Positions 25,877-36,387 of a stretch of 64,000 nt of DNA are shown in pieces. This DNA comes from Ornithinicoccus hortensis (GTDB lineage: Bacteria; Actinomycetota; Actinomycetes; Actinomycetales; Dermatophilaceae). The first letter of the stretch is position 1. Each line of letters starts with the position of its first letter. The stretch covers positions 3,348,001 to 3,412,000 of the forward strand of contig NZ_VFOP01000001.1 in the NCBI RefSeq assembly GCF_006716185.1. Direction: 5' to 3'. The position numbers and the translations under genes were made by a program. A model generated the notes under the pieces. It had not been told where the DNA came from. It saw nothing but the letters and a program-made list of their open reading frames with translations, and did not search any database.

Positions 25877-26575
25877 GTGACCACGTCGCCGCGCCGCGAG
25901 CGCCTCCACCTCGTCCTGATGCTGATCCTCACGTTCTCCACCGGGGTGGTCGACGCCGTCGGCTACCTCGGCTTCGACCGGGTGTTCACCGGCAACATGA
26001 CCGGCAACGTCGTCATCCTCGGGATGGGCCTCGCCGGGGCCGAGGAGCTGCCGGTCCTCCGCCCGCTGCTGGCGCTCGGGCTGTTCCTGGTGGGGGCCCT
26101 GCTCGGGGGGCGGCTGTCGACCCACGAGCAGGGCTGGACCCGGCGGACCACCCTGGCGTTCGGGCTGGCCGCCCTCTCGCTGACCCTGCTCGCGGTGGTC
26201 ATGGCGACCCTGGACGCGGCCGACTCCGGCCCCGTCGGCACCGTCACCACCTCCACCCTCGCCCTGACGATGGGCCTCCAGGCGGCCACGGCGAAGAGGC
26301 TGGGCGTCACGGACGTCAGCACGGTGGTGGTGACCTCCACGATCACCGGCCTTGCCGCCGACTCCCGCCTCGCCGGCGGTCAGGGCCCGCGCAGCGGCAG
26401 GCGGGCGCTGGCCGTGCTCCTGATCCTGCTGGGGGCGCTGACCGGCGCCCTGCTGCTGCGGATCGACCCGTGGGTGGGCGTGGCCCTGTCGGCGACCCTG
26501 TGCCTGGTGGTGACCTGCGCGGGCCACCGGGACTCCCGGCGGGAGGTCCCGGTGGCGGCCACGCAGCCGGCGTGA
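25877..26575 (+). CDS. DUF1275 (YoaK) family membrane protein
   Basis: A 232-aa protein with about six membrane segments. The N-terminal STGVVDAVGYLGFDRVFTGN is the hallmark of DUF1275. Its function is unknown. The GTG start has AGGTGGGG close upstream. It converges with leuB across a 13-base gap. Confidence 0.9.
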   Translation: MTTSPRRERLHLVLMLILTFSTGVVDAVGYLGFDRVFTGNMTGNVVILGMGLAGAEELPVLRPLLALGLFLVGALLGGRLSTHEQGWTRRTTLAFGLAALSLTLLAVVMATLDAADSGPVGTVTTSTLALTMGLQAATAKRLGVTDVSTVVVTSTITGLAADSRLAGGQGPRSGRRALAVLLILLGALTGALLLRIDPWVGVALSATLCLVVTCAGHRDSRREVPVAATQPA

Positions 26576-26588
26576 GCGCGGCGGTCCG

Positions 26589-27710
26589 TCAGGCGTTCGC
26601 CACGGCCGCCAGCTGGGCCATCAGGCTGTCCCCGCCCAGGAGGTCGGAGTCCACCTCGCCGAGCCGGTCCACGATCCGTTGGCCGACCACCTCGGTGGTG
26701 GCGCCCATCGCCTCGCCGGCCAGGGCCGGGAGCTCGGAGAGCACGGACGCTGCGGCGGCCTCCACCGCGGCGGCGGCCTCCCCCTCGCCGAGGGTGCCCA
26801 GGGCCAGCGCCAGGGAGAGCACCGCGCCCGCCGGGTTCGCCCACCCGCGCCCGGCGATGTCCGGCGCCGAGCCGTGGATCGGCTCGAACATGCTCGTGCC
26901 GGACCCGTCCAGGTTGAGGTTGCCGCTGGCGGCGACCCCGAGGCCACCGGCGAGCACGGCACCCAGGTCCGTGACGATGTCGCCGAACAGGTTGTCGGTG
27001 ACGACCACGTCGAACCGCTCCGGCGTGGTCGGCAGGTGCATGCACATGGCGTCCACGTGGACGTAGTCGGTCTCCACGTCCGGGTACTGCGCCGACAGCT
27101 CTTCCACCACCGACAGCCACAGCCTGCCGGCCTCGACCAGCACGTTCGTCTTGTGGCACAGGGTGAGCTTCTTGCGGCGCTGCTGGGCCAGCCGGAAGGA
27201 GAAGTCCACGGCGCGGTGCGCGGCATACCAGGTGTTCACCGACTCCTGCACCGCCACCGCGGCGGGGGTGCCGCGGTGCACGGTGCTGCCGCGGCCGACA
27301 TACGCGCCCTCGCTGTTCTCCCGGACCACGACCAGGTCGCACCGCTGCGGCGTGAGGCCCGCGATCGGGGTGGGCACCCCCGGGTAGAGCCGCACGGGGC
27401 GCAGGTTGACGGCCTGGGTCATCGCGGCGCGCATGGCCAGGATCACGCCGTGCTCGAGGATCCCCGGGGTCACCTTGGGGCTGCCGATGGCACCGAACAG
27501 GATCGCGTCGTTGCTGCGCAGCTCGGCCACCGCCTCGTCCGGGAGGAGCTCCCCGCTCTCCAGGTACCGGTCGGCCCCGAGGGAGACCGTGGTGCGCTCG
27601 GTGCTGAAGCCGAACCGTTGCTCGGCGGCGTCCAGCACGGCGAGTGCCGCGTCGGTGACCTCTGGCCCGATCCCGTCCCCGGGGATGACGGCCAACCGGT
27701 GATGACCCAT
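26589..27710 (-). CDS. leuB: 3-isopropylmalate dehydrogenase
   Basis: A 373-aa NAD-dependent beta-decarboxylating dehydrogenase of leucine synthesis. It starts MGHHRLAVIPGDGIGPEV and shows FGAIGSPK, the substrate-binding VVVRENSEGAYVG, KTNVL with the catalytic Lys, the metal-binding VTDNLFGDIVTDLGA and the NAD-binding EPIHGSAPDIAG. The ATG at 27710 is set by AAGGAG eight bases upstream. It is divergent from leuCD, which strengthens the leucine assignment over tartrate or isocitrate dehydrogenases. Confidence 0.95.
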   Translation of the reverse strand: MGHHRLAVIPGDGIGPEVTDAALAVLDAAEQRFGFSTERTTVSLGADRYLESGELLPDEAVAELRSNDAILFGAIGSPKVTPGILEHGVILAMRAAMTQAVNLRPVRLYPGVPTPIAGLTPQRCDLVVVRENSEGAYVGRGSTVHRGTPAAVAVQESVNTWYAAHRAVDFSFRLAQQRRKKLTLCHKTNVLVEAGRLWLSVVEELSAQYPDVETDYVHVDAMCMHLPTTPERFDVVVTDNLFGDIVTDLGAVLAGGLGVAASGNLNLDGSGTSMFEPIHGSAPDIAGRGWANPAGAVLSLALALGTLGEGEAAAAVEAAAASVLSELPALAGEAMGATTEVVGQRIVDRLGEVDSDLLGGDSLMAQLAAVANA

Positions 27711-27744
27711 AACGACTCCTTCGTTTGCATACAACTCTGGCGGA

Positions 27745-27750
27745 TACAGT
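27745..27750 (+). promoter_or_regulatory. possible -10 box of leuCD
   Basis: TACAGT fits TANNNT and gives a ~31-base leader with AAGGAG before leuC. The 77-bp divergent leuB/leuC region also holds the near-palindrome TTGCATACAA (27725-27734), a possible site for an IclR-type leu regulator of the LtbR/NdgR kind; no such gene is in the window. Confidence 0.4.
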
Positions 27751-27787
27751 GTGTCCTACGTCAACCACCTCGGAAGGAGTGGCCCCG

Positions 27788-29179
27788 ATGGGTAAGACCC
27801 TGGCTGAAAAGGTCTGGCAGTCGCACGTCGTGCGCCGAGCCGAGGGAGAACCGGACCTTCTCTACATCGACCTGCACCTGGTGCACGAGGTCACCAGCCC
27901 GCAGGCGTTCGACGGTCTGCGGTTGGCGGGCCGCGGCGTGCGCCGCCCGGACCTCACCGTGGCCACCGAGGACCACAACGTGCCGACCACCCTCGGCCCG
28001 GTGGTCGACCTGGTGAGCCGCACCCAGCTGGAGGCGCTGAAGCGCAACTGTGACGAGTTCGGCATCGTGCACCACGAGCGCGGCAAGCTGGGCCAGGGCA
28101 TCGTGCACGTCATCGGCCCCGAGCTCGGGCTGACCCAGCCGGGCATGACGATCGTGTGCGGCGACTCCCACACCTCCACCCACGGCGCGTTCGGCGCGAT
28201 CGCGATGGGTATCGGTACCAGCGAGGTCGAGCACGTCCTCGCCACGCAGACCCTGCCGCTGGCACCGTTCAAGACGATGGCGATCACCGTCGAGGGCGAG
28301 CTCCCGGCGGGCGTCTCGGCCAAGGACATCATCCTGGGCGTGATCAACCGGATCGGCACCGGTGGTGGGCAGGGCTACATCCTGGAGTACCGCGGCAGCG
28401 CCATCGAGTCGCTGTCCATGGAGGGCCGGATGACGATCTGCAATATGTCGATCGAGGCCGGTGCCCGGGCCGGGATGGTGGCCCCCGACGAGACCACCTT
28501 CGCCTACCTCAAGGACCGCCCGCACGCCCCGAAGGGCGCCGACTGGGACGCCGCCCTCGAGGAGTGGCGCCAGCTGCGCACCGACCCGGACGCCACCTTC
28601 GACGCCGAGGTCGTCATCGACGCCGCCGACCTGTCGCCCTACGTCACGTGGGGTACCAACCCCGGGCAGTCCGTCCCGCTGGGCTCGGCCGTGCCGGACC
28701 CGGAGACCTTCGGCGACGAGGCCGCGGCCGATGCCGGGCGCCGGGCGCTGGAGTACATGGACCTGCAGGCCGGCACCCCGATGAAGGAGATCGCGGTCGA
28801 CGCCGTCTTCCTCGGGTCCTGCACCAACGGCCGGATCGAGGACCTGCGCACCGCGGCCGAGCTGTTGCGCGGCAAGCACATCGCTGACGGGGTCCGGATG
28901 CTTGTGGTCCCGGGCTCGCACGCGGTGAAGCTGCAGGCCGAGGCCGAGGGGCTGGACGAGGTGTTCACCGCGGCCGGTGGCGAGTGGCGCCTGGCCGGGT
29001 GCTCGATGTGCCTGGGCATGAACCCCGACCAGCTCTCGCCGCAGGAGCGCTGCGCGTCGACCTCCAACCGCAACTTCGAGGGACGCCAGGGCGCCCGGTC
29101 CCGCACCCACCTGGTGTCCCCCGCGGTCGCCGCGGCCACCGCGCTGCGCGGCACCCTGTCCTCCCCCGCCGACCTGTAA
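27788..29179 (+). CDS. leuC: 3-isopropylmalate dehydratase large subunit
   Basis: A 463-aa aconitase-superfamily subunit that with LeuD isomerises 2- to 3-isopropylmalate. The 4Fe-4S ligands are the Cys in [11 protein letters not shown] (near 343) and the CxxC in [12 protein letters not shown] (near 403-406). [14 protein letters not shown] is the family active-site stretch. The ATG is set by AAGGAG 11 bases upstream. LeuD follows after 11 bases. Confidence 0.98.
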   Translation: MGKTLAEKVWQSHVVRRAEGEPDLLYIDLHLVHEVTSPQAFDGLRLAGRGVRRPDLTVATEDHNVPTTLGPVVDLVSRTQLEALKRNCDEFGIVHHERGKLGQGIVHVIGPELGLTQPGMTIVCGDSHTSTHGAFGAIAMGIGTSEVEHVLATQTLPLAPFKTMAITVEGELPAGVSAKDIILGVINRIGTGGGQGYILEYRGSAIESLSMEGRMTICNMSIEAGARAGMVAPDETTFAYLKDRPHAPKGADWDAALEEWRQLRTDPDATFDAEVVIDAADLSPYVTWGTNPGQSVPLGSAVPDPETFGDEAAADAGRRALEYMDLQAGTPMKEIAVDAVFLGSCTNGRIEDLRTAAELLRGKHIADGVRMLVVPGSHAVKLQAEAEGLDEVFTAAGGEWRLAGCSMCLGMNPDQLSPQERCASTSNRNFEGRQGARSRTHLVSPAVAAATALRGTLSSPADL

Positions 29180-29190
29180 GGAGCGCCCCG

Positions 29191-29793
29191 ATGGACCCCT
29201 TCACCACGCACACCGGCGTCGGCGTCCCGCTGCGCCGCAGCAACATCGACACCGACCAGATCATCCCGGCCTCCTTCCTCAAGCGGGTCTCCCGCACCGG
29301 GTTCGAGGACGGACTGTTCTCCCGCTGGCGGGAGGACCCCGACTTCGTCCTCAACCAGGAGGCCTTCCGGGACGGTTCGGTCCTGGTCGCCGGCCCCGAC
29401 TTCGGCACCGGCTCCTCCCGGGAGCACGCCGTGTGGGCGCTGATGCAGTACGGCTTCCGCGTGGTCATCTCCTCCCGGTTCGGCGACATCTTCCGGGGCA
29501 ACTCGGGCAAGGGCGGGCTGCTCACCGCCCAGGTCGCGCAGGGCGACGTCGAGCTCATCTGGAAGTACCTGGAGAACGAGCCCGGCGCCACCGTCACCGT
29601 CGACCTCACCGAGCGCCGCATCGTGGCCGGTGACCTCACCACCACCTTCGAGGTCAACGACTACGTCGCCTGGCGACTGCTCAACGGGCTCGACGACATC
29701 TCGCTGACGCTGGAGCACGAGGCCGACATCACGGCATACGAGGCGCAGCGTCCGTCCTACAAGCCGGTCGTCACCGGGGCGACCACGAGCTGA
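29191..29793 (+). CDS. leuD: 3-isopropylmalate dehydratase small subunit
   Basis: A 200-aa swivelling-domain partner of Leu[18 protein letters not shown], the substrate loop [13 protein letters not shown] and [18 protein letters not shown] are all present. AAGGAGCG lies before the ATG. The leuA leader promoter begins ~40 bases after its stop, inside the terminator hairpin. Confidence 0.98.
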   Translation: MDPFTTHTGVGVPLRRSNIDTDQIIPASFLKRVSRTGFEDGLFSRWREDPDFVLNQEAFRDGSVLVAGPDFGTGSSREHAVWALMQYGFRVVISSRFGDIFRGNSGKGGLLTAQVAQGDVELIWKYLENEPGATVTVDLTERRIVAGDLTTTFEVNDYVAWRLLNGLDDISLTLEHEADITAYEAQRPSYKPVVTGATTS

Positions 29794-29802
29794 CCCACGC
29801 GC

Positions 29803-31718
<1,916 letters not shown>

Positions 31719-31725
31719 CCCCGCC

Positions 31726-31759
31726 GGCCCGGCCTCCCCTCCTCGCGGGCGGCCGGGCC
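31726..31759 (+). terminator. leuA terminator
   Basis: A 9-bp perfect stem, GGCCCGGCC (31726-31734) and GGCCGGGCC (31751-31759), with a 16-base loop starts eight bases after the leuA stop. Confidence 0.7.
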
Positions 31760-31761
31760 TG

Positions 31762-31790
31762 CAGGATTATCGGGTCACCCGATAATCCTG
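31762..31790. repeat. AT-containing 13-bp inverted repeat after leuA
   Basis: Arms CAGGATTATCGGG and CCCGATAATCCTG are separated by only TCA. It follows the leuA terminator and precedes the convergent VOC gene's end. It could be a second terminator for either strand or an operator-like site; the ATTATC/GATAAT content is unlike the neighbouring GC-only hairpins. The rest of 31791-31871 holds a short GCTTC/GAAGC hairpin and nothing else I recognise. Confidence 0.6.
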
Positions 31791-31871
31791 TGCTTCGTAG
31801 CAGAAGCTTCCCGGTCGAAAGCGCCAGGTTCCGGGGTGAAGCACCGCCCGGAGGCGGCGAAAGGCTCCGGA

Positions 31872-32300
31872 TCAGCCCTTGCCGTCGCCCAGCACGGTCG
31901 CACCGTCCTCGGTGATCGTCCAGAACGGGTTGTGCGCGATCTCCCAGGGGTGCCCCTCGGGGTCGATGAACACCCCGGAGTAGCCGCCCCAGAAGGTCCC
32001 GGCGCCCCGACGGCCGATGGTGCCACCTGCGGCCTGCGCCTGCTCCAGGATCTCGTCGACCTCGTCGCGGCTGGCGACGTTGTGGGCCGGGGTCACCCCA
32101 CCCCAACCGCCGCTGTCCTCGACGCACGAGTCCACCTCGAGGGCGGCGCGCTCCCACAGGGCGAGGACCATCCCGCCCGCCTGGAAGAAGACCACGCCCT
32201 CCGGGGACGCGGCGGGCTCCCAGCCCATCGCCCGGTAGAAGGCCGTCGCCCGATCCAGGTCTCGCACACCGAGAGTCACCACGCTCAACCGTTGCTCCAT
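31872..32300 (-). CDS. VOC (glyoxalase/bleomycin-resistance) family protein
   Basis: A 142-aa vicinal-oxygen-chelate protein with the paired beta-alpha-beta-beta-beta modules: LSVVTLGVRDLDRATAFYRAMGW in the first, and VFIDPEGHPWEIAHNPFW, with the C-terminal Glu metal ligand, in the second. Such proteins are small metal-dependent enzymes or binding proteins and the substrate is unknown. A -10 box seven bases before the ATG suggests a leaderless mRNA. Confidence 0.9.
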   Translation of the reverse strand: MEQRLSVVTLGVRDLDRATAFYRAMGWEPAASPEGVVFFQAGGMVLALWERAALEVDSCVEDSGGWGGVTPAHNVASRDEVDEILEQAQAAGGTIGRRGAGTFWGGYSGVFIDPEGHPWEIAHNPFWTITEDGATVLGDGKG

Positions 32301-32307
32301 GACAGTC

Positions 32308-32313
32308 AGCCTA
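32308..32313 (-). promoter_or_regulatory. -10 box of the VOC gene
   Basis: TAGGCT on the minus strand lies seven bases before the ATG at 32300. The remaining 32314-32471 stretch between this site and the tetR stop holds no gene I can support. Confidence 0.5.
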
Positions 32314-32471
32314 GCCCTGCTGCCCGGAGGTCCCGCGCAGCGCGGACCCGGCGCGGCGCAGGACGTCCCGCAGGGCGTCGGTCACGTCCTCGTCCGGCGC
32401 CACTCGGGCACGCTGGGCGATGTCGTATGCCCCACCCGCCTCCGCCGCGTCCGCGCCGGGACGGCCGAGCC

Positions 32472-33068
32472 CTAGGGGTGCTCGTCCATCAGGTAGCGCT
32501 GGAGCGTCGGGCCCAGCCAGGCCACGACCTCGTCCGGGGTCAGCTCGGTGACCGGCGGCATCCGGAGGACGTAGCGGGTCAGCGCCAGGCCGAGCACCTG
32601 GGTCCCCACCAGGGCCGCCCGCTTCTGCGCCTGCTCCGGGAAGGGCGTCAGGCTGCGCACGGTGGGCAGGATCTGGGTGGCGAAGACCTCCAGCACCCGC
32701 TCGACGCCGGCCGGGTTGGTCACCGCCACCCGCAGCAGCGCCACCAGGATGTCGTCCTCCTCCCAGCGGGTCACCAGGTGCCGAGCCAACTGGGTCCCGG
32801 GGGGCTCCGGCCCGTCCGGGTCGACCTCGGGCAACCGCACGTCGACGGTGCTCGCCGCCGCGAACAGCCCCTCCTTGTTGCCGAAGTAGCGCATCACCAG
32901 CGACGGGTCGATGTCGGCGTCCCCGGCGATCGCCCGGATCGTGGCGCGCTCGTAGCCGTCGGCGGCGAACCGGTCGCGCGCCGCAGCCAGGATCGCGGCG
33001 CGGGTGGCCTCCGATCGAGGCCCTCCGACCTGCGCGCCCCCGACGCCCTCACCACCGCGCGCACTCAT
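32472..33068 (-). CDS. TetR family transcriptional repressor
   Basis: A 198-aa TetR protein. The N-terminal HTH is at about residues 20-65 (ILAAARDRFAADGYERATIRAIAG then DPSLVMRYFGNKEGLF). The C-terminal ligand domain resembles TetR_C families with LVGTQVLGLALTRYVLRM. It is divergent from the FAD monooxygenase gene, and the intergenic DNA carries matched palindromes, one reaching its own start codon. It therefore probably represses both genes. The inducer is unknown. Confidence 0.93.
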   Translation of the reverse strand: MSARGGEGVGGAQVGGPRSEATRAAILAAARDRFAADGYERATIRAIAGDADIDPSLVMRYFGNKEGLFAAASTVDVRLPEVDPDGPEPPGTQLARHLVTRWEEDDILVALLRVAVTNPAGVERVLEVFATQILPTVRSLTPFPEQAQKRAALVGTQVLGLALTRYVLRMPPVTELTPDEVVAWLGPTLQRYLMDEHP

Positions 33069-33141
33069 GTCAACGAGTGTAGGCCAACAACTGTTGACAT
33101 CGGTCGCGACACGCGCCTACCGTGGATGCCAACAGGTGTTG
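33067..33141. promoter_or_regulatory. TetR operators between tetR and the monooxygenase gene
   Basis: Two copies of the palindrome CAACA-NN-TGTTG are seen, at 33085-33096 (AC spacer) and 33130-33141 (GG spacer). The second extends to ATGcCAACA..TGTTGaCAT. A third half-site ATGTCAAC covers the tetR start codon (33067-33074). The first site overlaps the TTGACA -35 box and the second lies just past the predicted start of the monooxygenase transcript. Confidence 0.82.
33094..33123 (+). promoter_or_regulatory. promoter of the FAD monooxygenase gene
   Basis: A consensus -35 box TTGACA (33094-33099) and a -10 box TACCGT (33118-33123) are 18 bases apart. Both are flanked by the TetR palindromes. Confidence 0.75.
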
Positions 33142-33171
33142 ACATTCCGCCGATGCCGCCGAGGAGGAGTC

Positions 33172-34632
33172 ATGAACCACGTGATCGTCGTCGGGGCGGG
33201 CCCCACCGGCCTGCTGCTCGCGGGAGACCTGGCCACGGCCGGAGTCCGGGTGACCCTGGTCGAACGCCGCCCCCGCACCGAGAGCAACCTCACCCGCGCC
33301 TTCGGGGTGCACGCCCGCACCCTGGAACTGTTCGACGCCCGCGGCCTGGCCGACGAGCTCGTCGCGACCGGTCAACCGATCACCCGGTTGAGCCTGTTCC
33401 ACCGGCTGACCCTGGACCTCGGCGCGCTCCCGAGCCGGTTCCGCTTCCTGCTGATCACCCCGCAGTACCAGGTCGAGCGGCTCCTGGCACGCCGGGCCGG
33501 CGACGCCGGCGTCGCCTTCCGGCACGGGACGACGCTGACCGGCCTGGCCCAGGACGCCGACGGGGTCTCCGCCGCGGTCAGGACCCCCGACGGCCGGCAC
33601 GAGACGATCAGGGCCGACTACCTGGTCGGCACGGACGGACACCACAGCACGGTGCGCGAGCTGATCGGACTCCCCTTCCCCGGCACCGCGGTGCTGCGGT
33701 CGATGGTGCTCGCGGACGTCCGGCTGGCGGACCCCCCGGCCGAGCAGCTGACCGTCAACGGGGTCGGGGACGCCTTCGCCTTCATCGCCCCGTTCGGCGA
33801 CGGCTGGCACCGGATCTTCGCCTGGGACCGGGACGACCAGCAGCCGGTCGACGCCCCGCTGGAGCTCGAGGAGGTGCGGGCGATCACCCGTCGCGCGCTG
33901 GGCACCGACCACGGGATCCTCGAGGCCCGGTGGCTGTCCCGCTTCCACAGCGACGAGCGCCAGGCGCCGGCCTACCGGGTGGGCCGGGTGTTCCTGGCCG
34001 GCGACGCCGCCCACGTGCACTCACCGGCCGGCGGGCAGGGGATGAACACCGGCCTGCAGGACGCCGCCAACCTGTCCTGGAAGCTCGCCGCCGTGGAGTC
34101 CGGTCGGGCCCGCGACGGGCTCCTCGACAGCTACCAGACCGAGCGGCACCCCGTCGGCCACCAGGTGCTGCGCAGCAGCGGCGCGCTGATCCGCCTCGCG
34201 ATGGCCCGCCACCCCGGGGTGCGTGCCCTCCGGGCGGTCTTCTCCGTGGTGGTCAGCACCGTCGCCCCGGTCCGTCGCCGTGCGTTGGGGATGGTGACCG
34301 GTGTGGGCATCGCCTACCGGGCCGCCCCGCGCAGCCACGGGCTCACCGGGTCCCGGGCACCGGACGTGACGCTGGCCGACGGCCGACGGCTCTACGAGGC
34401 GCTCCGGCGAGGCCGGTTCGTCCTGGTCACCCCGCCCGGCCGGAGCGGCGACCTCGCCGGCCTGGCCGACGCCGGTCTGGTGGTCACCGCCGGCCCGCAG
34501 GACCGCACCGTGCTGGTCCGCCCCGACGGTTACATCGCCTGGGCCTGCGAGGGGGTCGCGGGCGCAGACACCCTCGCCCGGGTGCTCGACACGGTCGGTC
34601 ACGCACCGCTTCGGGTGGCCCGCCCGGCCTGA
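33172..34632 (+). CDS. FAD-dependent class A monooxygenase (aromatic hydroxylase type)
   Basis: A 486-aa PheA/TfdB-type flavoprotein hydroxylase related to enzymes that act on phenols, polyketides or rifamycins. The FAD-binding motif VVGAGPTGLLLAGDLA is at residues 5-20, the DG motif in GTDGHHSTVRELIG near 160, and the GD motif in RVFLAGDAAHVHSPAGGQGMN near 275. The C-terminal thioredoxin-like domain (~390-486) is present. The ATG is set by GAGGAGGAG. Together with the TetR repressor it looks like a detoxification or xenobiotic-response pair. Confidence 0.92.
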   Translation: MNHVIVVGAGPTGLLLAGDLATAGVRVTLVERRPRTESNLTRAFGVHARTLELFDARGLADELVATGQPITRLSLFHRLTLDLGALPSRFRFLLITPQYQVERLLARRAGDAGVAFRHGTTLTGLAQDADGVSAAVRTPDGRHETIRADYLVGTDGHHSTVRELIGLPFPGTAVLRSMVLADVRLADPPAEQLTVNGVGDAFAFIAPFGDGWHRIFAWDRDDQQPVDAPLELEEVRAITRRALGTDHGILEARWLSRFHSDERQAPAYRVGRVFLAGDAAHVHSPAGGQGMNTGLQDAANLSWKLAAVESGRARDGLLDSYQTERHPVGHQVLRSSGALIRLAMARHPGVRALRAVFSVVVSTVAPVRRRALGMVTGVGIAYRAAPRSHGLTGSRAPDVTLADGRRLYEALRRGRFVLVTPPGRSGDLAGLADAGLVVTAGPQDRTVLVRPDGYIAWACEGVAGADTLARVLDTVGHAPLRVARPA

Positions 34633-34652
34633 CCGGTCCGGCGCCCAGCCGC

Positions 34653-35609
34653 TCAGGGCAGCGGGTAGCGCTCCGGGCCCGCGGCGGCCAGGTCGAGCAG
34701 GAACGCGCGCTGCCGCGGGTCCGCCCACGCCTGCGCGTCGTTGTCCTCCAGCGCCCAGCTGCCCTCCTCCCAGAACATGTGGTCCAGGGCCGCCGGCCAC
34801 AGCTCGCGCTCGGCGGGGGTGAGCTCGACCTGCCCCAGGTATGCCGTGGCGAAGGTCTGCCACTCCGCGGCGGTGAACAGCCGCCCCGGCGCGCCGTCGC
34901 ACTCGTTGTGGAACAGCACCACCGCCAGGGCCAGGTCGAACAGCCGGGGCTCGACCCCGCCGTTGTCCGGATCCACCAGCACGGGGGCGGGGTCGCCGTC
35001 CGCGGGGCCGGTGAAGACGAGGTTGTTGGCCTTGTAGTCGCTGCACACCCCGGTCCGCACCAGGTCGTCGGCGCGGTCCCGGAGCACGGGCAGCGAGTCA
35101 CGCCACCAGCGTCGGCCGAGGGTGGCGACGGACCCGGCGAGCCCGGCCTCCCCCTGCTCCCCCAGCACCCGTTCCAGGGTCACCAGGTCCCCCTCCATGT
35201 CCTCCTCGGTGGAGTCCGGGAAGGCGTACTCCCGCAGCCCGAGGTCGTCCACCCGGACAGGATCGGCGTGCAGCCGACCCAACAGCTCCCCGGCGGCGGC
35301 GAGCTGGTCACGCCCACCGGCATACGGTGCGCCGGCCTCGAACGGGTAGACCACCCACCACTCCTGGCCGACCTGCTGCGGGTTCGGCGTCCCCGCGTCG
35401 TACGGTGCCACGACCGGCAGTCCGGCACCGCGCAGCCGGGTGGTCCAGCCGGCCATGGCGCGGGCCCGTCCCTCCTCGGTCGCGGTGCGCTTGACCACGA
35501 CGGGGGCCCCGTCGCGGGCGGTCCCGCGGAACACCGGGGCCCAGCGGGTCAGCGGGTCCGGCTCCACGGTGGTCAGGTCGAATGCTGCGGCGAGGTCGGT
35601 CGGGTGCAC
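34653..35609 (-). CDS. APH-family (kinase-like fold) phosphotransferase
   Basis: A 318-aa protein of the aminoglycoside-phosphotransferase superfamily. The catalytic loop reads CSDYKANNLVF (near residue 210), with Cys where most APH proteins have His but with the Asp and metal-binding Asn kept. The second metal motif is LVDPDNGGVEPRLFDLAL. The ATP-binding lobe shows VVVKRTATEEGRARAM. The substrate is unknown; resistance should not be assumed. GTG 35609 is preferred because a TAGCGT -10 box lies eight bases upstream. Confidence 0.8.
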   Translation of the reverse strand: MHPTDLAAAFDLTTVEPDPLTRWAPVFRGTARDGAPVVVKRTATEEGRARAMAGWTTRLRGAGLPVVAPYDAGTPNPQQVGQEWWVVYPFEAGAPYAGGRDQLAAAGELLGRLHADPVRVDDLGLREYAFPDSTEEDMEGDLVTLERVLGEQGEAGLAGSVATLGRRWWRDSLPVLRDRADDLVRTGVCSDYKANNLVFTGPADGDPAPVLVDPDNGGVEPRLFDLALAVVLFHNECDGAPGRLFTAAEWQTFATAYLGQVELTPAERELWPAALDHMFWEEGSWALEDNDAQAWADPRQRAFLLDLAAAGPERYPLP

Positions 35610-35617
35610 GACCGACG

Positions 35618-35623
35618 ACGCTA
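35618..35623 (-). promoter_or_regulatory. -10 box of the APH-like gene
   Basis: TAGCGT on the minus strand is eight bases before the GTG at 35609, with no Shine-Dalgarno between. Confidence 0.45.
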
Positions 35624-35658
35624 GCCGCGGCCACCGCGCCCCCAAAATCCGGGCGCCG

Positions 35659-36314
35659 TCAGGTGCTCGCGGGCCGCAGCCGGAGCCAGACCCGGTGGGC
35701 CACCACCACGACCATCGCCCACGCCAGCCCCACCGCCCACCCGCCCATCACGTCGGTCAGCCAGTGCTGTGCCAGGTAGACGCGGCTGAGGCCCACCAGC
35801 ACCGGGAAGAGGGCGCACGCCACGACGCCGACCACGCGCCGGGACGAACGTGGGAGGGTCAGCAGCAGGAGGTATGCCGTCACGACCGCCAGCACGGTCG
35901 CGTTCAGGCTGTGCCCGCTCGGCCAGGCGGGCGAGGTCTCGTAGGGCGGGAGCGCGAGGACCACGGGCGGCCTGAGCCGTCCGACCAGCTCCTTGCCGAG
36001 GACGGTGAGACCGAGGGACCCGGCCAGCGCGCTAGCCACCGCCACCGGCGCCGTCCAGTCGCGGCGCCGCCAGCTGAACGCCCCGACCAGCAGGATCGCG
36101 AGGAGGGGCACCCCGACCCGACCGGCGGCGAAGGTCAGCGCCTGCGCCACGGTCGTCAGCCAGGGGTGCGCACGTCCTGGGCCAGGTCCAGCGCGGGGTG
36201 GTCGAGGGACCCGACACCGTCGCCGTCGGTGACCCCCTCATAGACCTCGAAGCCGCCCCAGGTCGCCAGCGCCACCAGCAGGCCCAGCAGGACCGCCGTC
36301 CCGACGAAGGCCAC
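35659..36314 (-). pseudogene. PAP2-family phosphatase interrupted by a single-base frameshift
   Basis: The downstream frame (35659-36150) encodes all three PAP2 motifs: KELVGRLRPP, PSGHSLNAT and SRVYLAQHWLTDVMGG, with four to five membrane helices. The upstream frame, from about GTG 36314, encodes the expected first helix (VAFVGTAVLLGLLVALATWGG) and the periplasmic loop ending LDLAQDVRTP, then stops. One extra G in the run of four at 36163-36166 (plus strand) would join them as DVRTPWLTTVAQAL, the usual family sequence. It is either a recent pseudogene or a sequencing error. An internal GTG at 36150 could give a truncated protein. Confidence 0.75.
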
Positions 36315-36387
36315 GTCGGCCCCGCGCCGCGGGGAGCCCCGGGCGGCCGGGGGTCGGGTGGTTCATGCGGGGCAGTGTGGCACGCCG

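Noticed and set aside
32311-32403. Minus-strand short open frame (VAPDEDVTDALRDVLRRAG...) between tetR and the VOC gene
   Set aside because: It reads protein-like, but it has no ribosome site, overlaps the tetR end if extended, and its TAG stop is simply the -10 box of the VOC gene. GC-rich DNA gives such frames by chance.
31836-35624. 1262-residue plus-strand open frame across the VOC, tetR, monooxygenase and APH genes
   Set aside because: It runs through four well-supported genes in other frames and has shadow-type composition.
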